A stretch of 7,281 nt of DNA from an uncultured Eubacteriales bacterium (lineage in GTDB: Bacteria > Bacillota > Clostridia > Oscillospirales > CAG-272). Of the stretch, positions 1-6,448 are shown in pieces. The notes under the pieces are model-generated. The model was not told where the DNA came from, ran no database searches, and saw only the letters and a program-made list of their open reading frames with translations. Each line of letters begins with the position of its first letter. The first letter of the stretch is position 1. Made by a program: the position numbers and the translations under genes. Location: contig CATLAS010000039.1 in assembly GCA_949878535.1 (NCBI GenBank), positions 1 through 7,281 of the forward strand. The letters run 5' to 3'.

Positions 1-254
1 AGCATAGGACGGTCTACACCGTGACGTACCCTCTGTACACCTTCTTCCCACGCCTGCTCCTTTTTCATTTGCCGAATCAAAGAACGCTTCTGCGGCACAG
101 TCACAGAAGTTTCTGTTCTGCCTGCACCTTGTCGGGGCGGCTTCCCGTAGGACTGCATACGCGTCGGTGCACCAGATCCAGCCTGCACCTGCTGCACACC
201 GTTTCCCGTACCTCTGCCGCGTCCGTATTGATAAGAACGATTTTCATTGTTCAT
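1..254 (-). CDS. ftsW: FtsW-like septal peptidoglycan polymerase, N-terminal part only (3' end outside window)
   Basis: Only the first 84 codons are present; the frame is still open at the window edge. The ATG (254-252) has an AAGG Shine-Dalgarno at 263-260, 5 nt upstream, and lies 27 nt after the mraY stop. The peptide begins MNNENRSYQYGRG, is rich in Gly, Gln, Arg and Lys with few acidic residues, and ends VRHGVDRPM followed by the start of a Leu codon. In FtsW/SpoVE proteins a short 'G-x-(V/I)-D-x-P-L' motif leads straight into the first membrane helix, which matches this ending. Position directly after mraY also fits, since ftsW commonly follows mraY (often with murD between). FtsW is the SEDS-family glycosyltransferase that polymerises lipid II at the septum with a class B PBP. 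What is odd is the tail of about 80 residues before the first helix, where FtsW usually has 10-25. The assignment rests on one short motif and synteny; no catalytic region is visible, so another membrane protein is possible. Confidence 0.62.
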   Translation of the reverse strand, partial: MNNENRSYQYGRGRGTGNGVQQVQAGSGAPTRMQSYGKPPRQGAGRTETSVTVPQKRSLIRQMKKEQAWEEGVQRVRHGVDRPM

Positions 255-281
255 GTGATCCTTACGTCCTTCCCGTATATA

Positions 282-1280
282 TCACAGCCCAAACCAGGCA
301 CAAACACAAAGACACGCTGTCAACAGGCTGAATACTGCTACAATCTTCACTTCACTCCAACCGCATTTTTCCAGGTGATGATGAAAAGGTGCCATTTTAA
401 ACAGCCGCTTGCCGCCGGTAAGTTTAAAATAAATCACCTGCAGCATGGTGGATGCGGTTTCCAAAATATACATAAGTCCGCATACAACAACGATCAGCGG
501 ATTATCCATCATAAAGGCAGCACCAACTACAAGACCGCCGAAAAAGAGAGAACCTGTATCTCCCATAAACACCCGAGCAGGATAGAAATTATAAATCAAA
601 AATCCTGCAGCAGAGCCCGCCATAATCGCAGACACCGCTGCAACCCCGGAAGTGGGAACAGCAGCATGAAACAGTGCTGCTGCACCGTAAAAAAGCCCAA
701 CAACCAAAGTCACAGAGCTGGCAAGCCCATCAATTCCATCGGTGAGATTGACACTGTTCATCATTCCACACAGAAGCAGCAGCGCAATGATATAGTATGC
801 AATACCAAAATCAATAGCGAGATCCAGATAGGGTATGTACAGCGCGGTGGTAATCTGACCGAATCGGCTCATACCAAACAGGTACACGCCGGCGCAAATC
901 AATTGCAGCAAAAACTTCTGGGGTGCCGTCAGTCCCTCGTTCTGCTTTTTGCGCAGTTTAGCCAAATCGTCAATCATGCCGATCAGTCCGCTGGCAACTG
1001 CCATAGCAAGGGTAAGCACCAGCGCAGGAATTTCTTTAGATCCTTCCCGCAGAAAAATAATTACGCAGGCAGCCGCACCAGTTATCAATGCCGCTATGAT
1101 AAAAGCAAGTCCGCCCATGGTAGGGGTGCCTTCTTTGTTTTTGTGCCACCGGGGACCGATTTCCAGAATTTTTTGACCCATTTTATGACTGGCAAGTATC
1201 GGGATCAGAAAATGGGATATCCCCGCTGTCAGCAAAAAGGTAACAGCAAATATACCGATATAAAATACGGGATAAAACAT
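282..1280 (-). CDS. mraY: Phospho-N-acetylmuramoyl-pentapeptide-transferase (MraY)
   Basis: Integral membrane enzyme that transfers phospho-MurNAc-pentapeptide from UDP to undecaprenyl phosphate, making lipid I on the inner face of the membrane. The product is 332 aa, normal for the family. Visible family motifs: KEGTPTMGG around residues 49-57; the Asp pair D104-D105 in GMIDD; NSVNLTDGIDGLA at 175-187; MGDTGS at 239-244 with D241; and the histidine motif PFHHHLE at 298-304. About ten hydrophobic segments separate them, beginning at residue 5. The start was chosen at ATG 1280 because GGAGG (1289-1285) lies just 4 nt upstream and the protein then begins MFYPVFYIG like other MraYs. A TTG 12 codons upstream (1316) is in frame but has no ribosome binding site and would add a hydrophilic, Cys-containing leader. 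It lies 91 nt downstream of murE and appears to have its own promoter. No key residue is missing. Confidence 0.97.
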   Translation of the reverse strand: MFYPVFYIGIFAVTFLLTAGISHFLIPILASHKMGQKILEIGPRWHKNKEGTPTMGGLAFIIAALITGAAACVIIFLREGSKEIPALVLTLAMAVASGLIGMIDDLAKLRKKQNEGLTAPQKFLLQLICAGVYLFGMSRFGQITTALYIPYLDLAIDFGIAYYIIALLLLCGMMNSVNLTDGIDGLASSVTLVVGLFYGAAALFHAAVPTSGVAAVSAIMAGSAAGFLIYNFYPARVFMGDTGSLFFGGLVVGAAFMMDNPLIVVVCGLMYILETASTMLQVIYFKLTGGKRLFKMAPFHHHLEKCGWSEVKIVAVFSLLTACLCVCAWFGL

Positions 1281-1283
1281 ACA

Positions 1284-1289
1284 CCCTCC
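1284..1289 (-). promoter_or_regulatory. Shine-Dalgarno of mraY that decides its start
   Basis: On the minus strand GGAGGG ends 3 nt before the ATG at 1280 (core GGAGG ends 4 nt before it). This is a strong though closely spaced site. It supports the 332-residue MraY over a 344-residue form from the upstream TTG at 1316, which has only A/T-rich sequence before it. Confidence 0.75.
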
Positions 1290-1346
1290 ACATCTTTGGA
1301 CATGCTTTTTAGTCAAATGTAAAATTTTGCAAAAATCTTTAAGTAG

Positions 1347-1375
1347 ATTATACCATATTTCCCAGAACGGGTCAA
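1347..1375 (-). promoter_or_regulatory. Sigma-A type promoter for mraY, overlapping the murE stop codon
   Basis: On the minus strand there is TTGACC (1375-1370; 5 of 6 to the consensus TTGACA), a spacer of exactly 17 nt, then TATAAT (1352-1347; perfect). The spacer ends TGG, giving an extended -10 element (TGnTATAAT). The murE stop TGA (1374-1372) lies inside the -35 box. Transcription would start near 1340, giving an mraY leader of about 60 nt. The sequence match is direct observation; activity is inferred. It would allow mraY and the genes after it to be expressed independently of the upstream part of the cluster. Confidence 0.8.
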
Positions 1376-2823
1376 CCCTTTTTCAGTCTTGCTACAGCAT
1401 CCCGCACTATATCCCGTTCTGAAAACGGCTGTTTACCGTTGGGACCTGTTTCGTAAGTTTCGTGGCCCTTCCCTGCAAGAAGAATAATATCCCCGGGCAT
1501 GGCAGTTTCTATGGCATAAATAATTGCTTCCTTGCGATCCGGAATCACTGCAGTGGCCGACGACTGGGACATGCCAGATAAAATATCTTCAATAATTGCA
1601 TTTTTATCCTCTGTGCGGGCGTTGTCTGATGTAACAATCACCCGATCGCATATTTCCTGTGCAATACCACCCATTACGGGACGTTTGGTTTTATCCCGAT
1701 CTCCGCCGCATCCGAAAACCACAGCAAGACGACCGCCTCCCGGAACTGCCTGTCGTAACCCTTCCAAGGCTGCACGCAATGCCTGAGGCGTATGCGCATA
1801 GTCGATATAAACATCAAAGCCTGCGTCCGCAGTACAAACGATGCGTTCCATTCTTCCGCAAATGCCGGAAACGTCAAATATCCCCTTTACAACAGCACTT
1901 ACAGGCACGCCCATTTCAATTGCTGCAATTGCAGAAAACATGGTATTATATACAGTAAACATTCCTGCAACCTTGGAACGGATCAGCAGACTGTTCCCTT
2001 TATATCGAAGCTGATAGGCAATCCCCTCCGGACGAATACGTCTGTTTTTCGCCATATACAGTCCAGCATGAATCCCTGGTATTCGCCTGCCATATGGATC
2101 GTCCCCATTGATTACAGATACTTCACAGTTTCGAAACATGGACGCCTTTGCCTGAAAATACGACTCCATATCTTTATGGAAATCCAAATGCTCTGCTGAA
2201 AGATTTGTAAAGATTCCCGCTTCAAAACAAAGGGGATCTGTTTTTCTCTGAGCCAGAGAATGGCTGGATACTTCCATGACCACAGCCTTCGCACCATTCT
2301 CTTTCATATGTGCAAGCACGCCGTACAAATATCTTGGATCCGGCGTTGTCATAGCGGCCGGCACATCCGGATTTTCGGCTCCTTCACATTGAATCTGCTT
2401 CCCGGCAAGCCGGCATCCCAAAGTTCCAATAGTACCTGTTTGAATCCCTGCCGCAGACAAAATTGAAGATAAAAACGAAAGGGTTGATGTTTTTCCATTT
2501 GTTCCTGTGATACCTACAAGACGCAGTGCGGCACCTGGATTTCCGTAAAAATTATTCCATATTACCGCAGCAGCATGGCGTGTATCTTCTACCAATATAC
2601 AGGGAATGCCAGAAACATATGTATCGCATACACAAGCTGCTGCACCTCGCAACACTGCTTCACCGGCATATCTGTGTCCGTCCCTTTTTGTGCCACGCAG
2701 GCAAATGAAAACCCCTCCCTGCTGCACATTTCTGGAGTCCGTTGCAGGTTCCGTTATATCCTGCTCCAGCAAAACTCCACACGTGGTATAATCCAATCCC
2801 TCTAACAATTTCGTCAAATGCAT
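1372..2823 (-). CDS. murE: UDP-N-acetylmuramoyl-tripeptide synthetase (MurE), probably meso-diaminopimelate-adding
   Basis: Cytoplasmic ATP-dependent Mur ligase that adds the third amino acid to UDP-MurNAc-L-Ala-D-Glu. The length of 483 aa is typical. Motifs in order: N-terminal UDP-binding region with TDSRNVQQGGVF at 28-39; P-loop TGTNGKTS 106-113; TTPD 159-162 (substrate contact); EVSSHSL 184-190; NLSAEHLDFH 207-216; YFQAKASMF 222-230 with K226 at the place of the carbamylated lysine; DYAHTP 341-346; GCGGDRDKTKRP 371-382; DNAR 400-403; GKGHETY 451-457. In diaminopimelate-type enzymes the amino-acid loop reads DNPR; here Asp, Asn and Arg are kept but Pro is Ala. The retained Arg and GKGHE argue for diaminopimelate rather than lysine, though this is inference. 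The ATG at 2823 follows GGAGG (2833-2829) by 5 nt, but that site lies inside a strong hairpin. It begins 63 nt after the PBP stop, and its own stop sits in the mraY promoter. Confidence 0.96.
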   Translation of the reverse strand: MHLTKLLEGLDYTTCGVLLEQDITEPATDSRNVQQGGVFICLRGTKRDGHRYAGEAVLRGAAACVCDTYVSGIPCILVEDTRHAAAVIWNNFYGNPGAALRLVGITGTNGKTSTLSFLSSILSAAGIQTGTIGTLGCRLAGKQIQCEGAENPDVPAAMTTPDPRYLYGVLAHMKENGAKAVVMEVSSHSLAQRKTDPLCFEAGIFTNLSAEHLDFHKDMESYFQAKASMFRNCEVSVINGDDPYGRRIPGIHAGLYMAKNRRIRPEGIAYQLRYKGNSLLIRSKVAGMFTVYNTMFSAIAAIEMGVPVSAVVKGIFDVSGICGRMERIVCTADAGFDVYIDYAHTPQALRAALEGLRQAVPGGGRLAVVFGCGGDRDKTKRPVMGGIAQEICDRVIVTSDNARTEDKNAIIEDILSGMSQSSATAVIPDRKEAIIYAIETAMPGDIILLAGKGHETYETGPNGKQPFSERDIVRDAVARLKKG

Positions 2824-2867
2824 AAAAACCTCCGGAAGATTTATTCTTTCAACTTCCGGAGATTTTC
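2824..2867 (-). promoter_or_regulatory. Hairpin enclosing the murE ribosome binding site (attenuator or terminator-like)
   Basis: In the minus-strand RNA, CUCCGGAAG (2861-2853) pairs perfectly with CUUCCGGAG (2838-2830) across a 14-nt loop. The stem continues outward by a U-G wobble (2862/2829), four A-U pairs (2863-2866 with 2828-2825) and a G-U wobble (2867/2824), about 15 bp in all. The 3' arm contains the complete murE Shine-Dalgarno GGAGG (2833-2829) and ends in U5 immediately before the AUG. It therefore looks both like a factor-independent terminator (GC-rich stem plus U-tract) and like a sequestering structure for the murE start. It begins 19 nt after the PBP stop codon. The structure is read from sequence; its effect is inferred. 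Confidence 0.72.
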
Positions 2868-2876
2868 TATATCTGC

Positions 2877-2905
2877 ATTATATTTTTTAGTCTGTTACAC
2901 TTAAA
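2877..2905 (-). promoter_or_regulatory. Possible weak promoter ahead of murE
   Basis: A perfect -10 hexamer TATAAT (2882-2877) lies on the minus strand just beyond the PBP stop codon. At 17 nt spacing the -35 is TTTAAG (2905-2900), only 3 of 6 to consensus and inside the last PBP codons. No extended -10 TG is present. If used, transcripts would start near 2870 and the murE leader would consist almost wholly of the hairpin at 2824-2867. The region is A/T rich, so a chance TATAAT is quite possible. Confidence 0.3.
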
Positions 2906-5340
2906 TCCCGCAGGGATATTTCTACCACTGTCCCCGTCGGCACCATTGTTCCCTCAGGAATTGTCTGTGCCGCCACGGTAGATTCATTACTGTGCGACGC
3001 ACCCTTAACGCTGACATTCAATCCTGCATTAATCAGCATGCGGTTGGCCGCCTCCGCAGTTTTGCCAACCACATTCGGCACCTCTACCGTATTTTTCACT
3101 TCCGCATCACCCGTATACAGGATCACACGTCCGCTGTCTTTAGACAATGTGCTGCCTGCTGCCGGAACCTGACCGGTGACGGTATCCCCCGTTCCGACAA
3201 TTTCACATTTCAGTCCTTTTGAAGCCACATCTCCACTGGCTTCTGCAGCAGATGTGCCCACATAGTTTTTCACGCTGATTTCTACAGATTTCAATTCATC
3301 CTCTGTATACTGGGGTTCGTATCCCATGTAAGGAAGAATGGTAGACAGGAAATTGGACACGTACGGCGCAGCAACCACGCTGCCGTATACACTGCCGCCC
3401 ATAGGCTCATCCACTACAATGATCACTGCAATTTCCGGATCGTATGCCGGTGCAAATGCCACGCAAGAACCGATCCGCAGAAATGTCTGCCCGCTTGCAT
3501 CCTTCTGGTCGATTTTCTCCGATGTACCAGTTTTTGCGGCTACCTTATATCCTTTGACATATGCATTTTTTGCACCGCCATCTGTGGAAACGCCTTCTTC
3601 CAGAATTCCGGCAATGGTATTGCATACTTCTGTGCTGACCACCTGTCGTTTGACATCCGTTTCGTAGGAATTGATTACCTTTCCATCACTATCTACAACT
3701 TCCTTGAGCAAATGCGGTGTTACCAGATATCCTCCATTTGCCACAGATGAAATCGCTGTCAGCTGTTGGAGCGGTGTGGTTTTATAAGTTTGACCAAAGG
3801 AATATACAGCCAGGGATACAGTGGAAAAGTCCGCAAAGCTGTGATGATAGGTTGCCACTTCGTTTGGCAAGTCAATACCGGTGATATCTCCATATCCAAA
3901 GTCCAAAAAGTACTTATAGAAGGTTTCCCTGCCAAGCCGCAGCGCCACCGTCATTAATGCAGGGTTACAGGACTGCTGCAAGCTTTTTGCATACGGCAAA
4001 GTTCCATGTCCCGATTTTTTATGGCAGCTGATCGGGCGGGAATAACCTTCAATTTTCATGCTGCCGCCGCAGGTAAAGTTTTCCGTGGGATTGGTCACGC
4101 CCTCTTCAAATGCCATTGCAGTAGTCATAATTTTAGAGGTAGAACCTGGCTCATACAGTTCCGTAATCGCCTTATTTTTCCACATGGTATACAGCAAGTC
4201 GTAAAATTTGTTGGTTTTTGCCTGCTCATACAAATCTGCAAAATTGGCGTTGTAATACTCCTTCGCCGCAGCAGCCAGCTCCTCACTGCCATCCTCAAGC
4301 TTTTTATTTTCTTCTTTTACTTTCTTTACTGCAAGCTTATATGCATCATCATTTCTCGCATCGCTGGTTTCATATTCTGTCAGCTTCGCCTGTGACCATT
4401 CGTCCAGTGTATACGGATCATTACAGTCAAAAGATGGATAGGTTGCCATTCCCAGAATTGCACCAGTGTTCACATTCATTACAACGCCTGCCGCACGGTT
4501 TGCCGCCTGATTTTCGTTTACAGTTGCTTCCAACTGGTTTTCCAATTCGTATTGGATATATGTATCTATATTGGTTACCAAGTCATTTCCGTTTTCTGCA
4601 GCAACATAGGTTTCATATTCAAATCCCATGTCGTTGTTGAGCGCGTCTTGTGCAGTCACATACCGCCCGCTGGTACCCTCCAGCAAATTGTTGTAGTATG
4701 CTTCTAATCCGTAAATGCCGATACCATCGCTATTGGTAAAGCCAAGTGTATGAGAAGCCAAATCGCCGTATGGATAATACCGAATCGCGCCGGCGCGCAA
4801 ATAAATTTGTGAAGTCAAATCATATTCTTCAATAAACTTACGTACCTTTTCTGCATCTTCTTCACTGATTTCATTGGCAATCACCTCATAACGTCGATTT
4901 TTCTTCCCGGTTTTTTCAAGCACCTTTTCATAATCACATCCCAGTGTATCTGCAAAAAAGCGGGAGATTAGTTCGTTCATTTTGATATCTGTATAGTTTG
5001 CCGCATCAGAGGATTTCCAGGTATAAAGCACTTCCTTTCCATCGTCATCCCCCTCCGCCATCGCATCAATAATATCCTGAGGAGAGATAAAACAAAGGTA
5101 TACTGTGGCATTGGTAGCAAGAATATTCCCATTGGTATCATAAATGGTACCTCGCTCCGGATTGACCTCTGTTTCCATAGTGATCTCGTTCATCACCTGC
5201 TCTTTATAGTAGTCGTAGCTGTACACTTGCAAATAGGCAAGACGTATACCAACGAGAATTGCCAAGCTGCTGAACGCTATGGTTAAAGCTGTGGCACGGG
5301 AGGTTGTGCGCCTGGTTATTCTTTTTCTATTTTCCGCCAT
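2887..5340 (-). CDS. ftsI: Class B penicillin-binding protein with C-terminal PASTA domains (FtsI/PBP2B/SpoVD type)
   Basis: Membrane-anchored D,D-transpeptidase that crosslinks septal peptidoglycan with an FtsW/SpoVE-type polymerase. Counting from the ATG at 5340 it is 817 aa. Features: short basic cytoplasmic tail (MAENRKRITRRTT); one membrane helix at about 17-38; class B pedestal start with PERGTIYD at 61-68; a transpeptidase domain with SxxK = S400-T-S-K403, SxN = S457-C-N459 and KTGT = 603-606; a degenerate PASTA domain at about 684-744; and a canonical one (VPNVVGKT onward) at about 752-812. Two PASTA domains resemble PBP2B/PBP2x more than SpoVD, which has one, so division versus sporulation use is open. 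An insert of about 65-70 charged residues precedes the active-site serine. The ATG at 5340 is preferred because AGGAAG (5354-5349) lies 8 nt upstream and the basic tail then abuts the helix. An in-frame ATG at 5379 has no good binding site and adds a Cys-rich leader. A terminator-like hairpin lies between it and the upstream gene. Confidence 0.93.
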   Translation of the reverse strand: MAENRKRITRRTTSRATALTIAFSSLAILVGIRLAYLQVYSYDYYKEQVMNEITMETEVNPERGTIYDTNGNILATNATVYLCFISPQDIIDAMAEGDDDGKEVLYTWKSSDAANYTDIKMNELISRFFADTLGCDYEKVLEKTGKKNRRYEVIANEISEEDAEKVRKFIEEYDLTSQIYLRAGAIRYYPYGDLASHTLGFTNSDGIGIYGLEAYYNNLLEGTSGRYVTAQDALNNDMGFEYETYVAAENGNDLVTNIDTYIQYELENQLEATVNENQAANRAAGVVMNVNTGAILGMATYPSFDCNDPYTLDEWSQAKLTEYETSDARNDDAYKLAVKKVKEENKKLEDGSEELAAAAKEYYNANFADLYEQAKTNKFYDLLYTMWKNKAITELYEPGSTSKIMTTAMAFEEGVTNPTENFTCGGSMKIEGYSRPISCHKKSGHGTLPYAKSLQQSCNPALMTVALRLGRETFYKYFLDFGYGDITGIDLPNEVATYHHSFADFSTVSLAVYSFGQTYKTTPLQQLTAISSVANGGYLVTPHLLKEVVDSDGKVINSYETDVKRQVVSTEVCNTIAGILEEGVSTDGGAKNAYVKGYKVAAKTGTSEKIDQKDASGQTFLRIGSCVAFAPAYDPEIAVIIVVDEPMGGSVYGSVVAAPYVSNFLSTILPYMGYEPQYTEDELKSVEISVKNYVGTSAAEASGDVASKGLKCEIVGTGDTVTGQVPAAGSTLSKDSGRVILYTGDAEVKNTVEVPNVVGKTAEAANRMLINAGLNVSVKGASHSNESTVAAQTIPEGTMVPTGTVVEISLRDLSVTD

Positions 5341-5431
5341 ACAGCAATCTTCCTTTCCGCGGCACTTGGACTTACTCATCCCATTCTATGTGCCAGCATG
5401 GCAATTTATGTATAATCGCCCCATAATCTAA

Positions 5432-5456
5432 AGAAGGCGTGCCAAGCACACCTTCT
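5432..5456 (-). terminator. Terminator-like hairpin between the FtsL-like gene and the PBP gene
   Basis: In the minus-strand RNA, AGAAGGUGUGC (5456-5446) pairs with GCACGCCUUCU (5442-5432) over a UUG loop: 11 bp with one U-G wobble. The following bases are UUAGAUU, so the U-tract is short and interrupted. The hairpin lies in the 181-nt gap between the FtsL-like stop (5522) and the PBP start (5340), the longest gap in the window. The rest of that gap shows no clear ORF, and no convincing promoter after the hairpin: TATACA and TAGAAT occur but without a good -35. It may be a partial terminator or a processing or stability hairpin. Confidence 0.5.
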
Positions 5457-5521
5457 CAAATTGTCATTAAGCTATATTTCATTCCAAGACAGCGCTGCTT
5501 TTATATTGCATACTATCCTGG

Positions 5522-6412
5522 TCAGTCAATATATTCCATAAGCTTATCCCAGCTGTTTCCGAAAGAGGACAAAAGCGTAGTAAAAATGCCGAAATCCTCC
5601 TGATTGTCCTGGGCATCGTCCAGCACTTCCACCCGGTCTCCCTGGGCAACGTTAATATATTTTGATTCTACCTGATTGCGGCGCACCATACCGATATCTT
5701 CTCTGGCAGTTTGTTCAATCACCCGCACATCATTCTTTAAATCCAATTGAATCGCCAATTGTGCAATTTCCGTATTCAGTTCACTGCGTTGGGACTCCAA
5801 TCCGGAAATTTCCCGCTTAAACTCATTGATCTGTGAGAAACTGAAAAGGATCATCATAATGATTGCCGTAAAAAGTATAACAGCAATTACTATACTTTTC
5901 GGGATAGGGGAACTTTTCACCCGGACTTCATCCGCGCGTCCACCCCGCACCAGCTGCAGGAATCCTTGTTTTTGTGCAGTGGTACCAACCGCTGCAGGCG
6001 CAGCCTTTTTCGTTTCTACTGTTGCTGCCTGTGCGCGAATAGCAGCTGCGCGGGCATATGCCGCAGCATACGCACCGGAGGCAAACGGTGTAGTTTTCGC
6101 ATAAGCCTGTGTTTTTTGCGTCTGCTCCGTTTTTATTTTTGCAGCCGTCGTTTTACGAGCACTGCTTTTTGCCTGCGTTTTTACTGTTTTCCCAGCAGGT
6201 ACAAACTCTGCTGTCTCTTCAAAGGGATTGACATTGACAGCCTTAGCAATTTTTTTGCCGCTGGATGCTATTCTTGGATCCACTCTCGGGATCGCACGCG
6301 TTTGATAGGATACGGAAGCTGAAGCCGCACCTCTGCCGCTGAACTTTTGCTGCAATCTGCCACACAGGGGATTTTGTGCTGCATTTGTCACATGTGTCTG
6401 CGCGTTTCCCAT
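5522..6412 (-). CDS. ftsL: Septum-initiator / FtsL-DivIC-like division membrane protein with a long N-terminal tail
   Basis: Small bitopic division protein expected to form an extracellular coiled coil with its divisome partner and to link the FtsW/PBP pair to the Z ring. It is 296 aa, whereas FtsL and DivIC proteins are usually about 90-130. Layout: residues 1-171 are an Ala/Lys/Thr/Gln-rich, basic, probably disordered cytoplasmic tail, including an Ala-rich patch at 111-141; one membrane helix at about 173-195; a heptad-like coiled coil at about 196-236; then AREDIGMVRRNQ at 236-247, which resembles the 'ARE-x-LGM-V' signature of the DivIC/septum-initiator family; then an acidic tail ending MEYID. 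Position between rsmH and the PBP gene is the classical ftsL slot, which is the main reason for the ftsL name, since the sequence signature is closer to DivIC. The ATG at 6412 follows a purine-rich AAAGGGAAAG about 4 nt upstream and lies 76 nt after rsmH. Confidence 0.82.
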   Translation of the reverse strand: MGNAQTHVTNAAQNPLCGRLQQKFSGRGAASASVSYQTRAIPRVDPRIASSGKKIAKAVNVNPFEETAEFVPAGKTVKTQAKSSARKTTAAKIKTEQTQKTQAYAKTTPFASGAYAAAYARAAAIRAQAATVETKKAAPAAVGTTAQKQGFLQLVRGGRADEVRVKSSPIPKSIVIAVILFTAIIMMILFSFSQINEFKREISGLESQRSELNTEIAQLAIQLDLKNDVRVIEQTAREDIGMVRRNQVESKYINVAQGDRVEVLDDAQDNQEDFGIFTTLLSSFGNSWDKLMEYID

Positions 6413-6448
6413 TGTCTTTCCCTTTCCTTTCGTTATTATGATCCTATC

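Noticed and set aside
1278..1316. TTG start for mraY at 1316
   Set aside because: There is no Shine-Dalgarno before it, and the extra 12 residues are hydrophilic and unlike MraY; GGAGG lies directly before the ATG at 1280.
21..1322. A 433-codon open frame on the plus strand, antisense to mraY and the ftsW start
   Set aside because: It lies opposite two well-supported genes. Its product is a Gln/His/Asn/Ser-rich mix without domain features and it has no ribosome binding site. It is most simply an antisense shadow of mraY codon usage.
1319..1332. Palindrome-like TGTAAAATTTTGCA in the mraY leader
   Set aside because: Short and purely A/T in the core, with one mismatch; expected by chance in an A/T-rich leader and not supported as an operator.
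4218..4640. 140-codon plus-strand frame inside the PBP gene
   Set aside because: It is antisense to the insert and pedestal coding region, has no ribosome binding site, and gives a His/Leu/Pro-rich product with no recognisable domain.
5338..5379. Upstream start for the PBP at ATG 5379, adding MSKSKCRGKEDCC
   Set aside because: No ribosome binding site at proper spacing precedes it, while AGGAAG sits 8 nt before the ATG at 5340, which gives the expected short basic tail before the membrane helix.
5388..5416. Plus-strand TATAAT at 5411-5416 as a promoter in the ftsL/PBP gap
   Set aside because: The -35 position (ATGTGC) is poor and no plus-strand gene follows; it would only run antisense into the FtsL-like gene.
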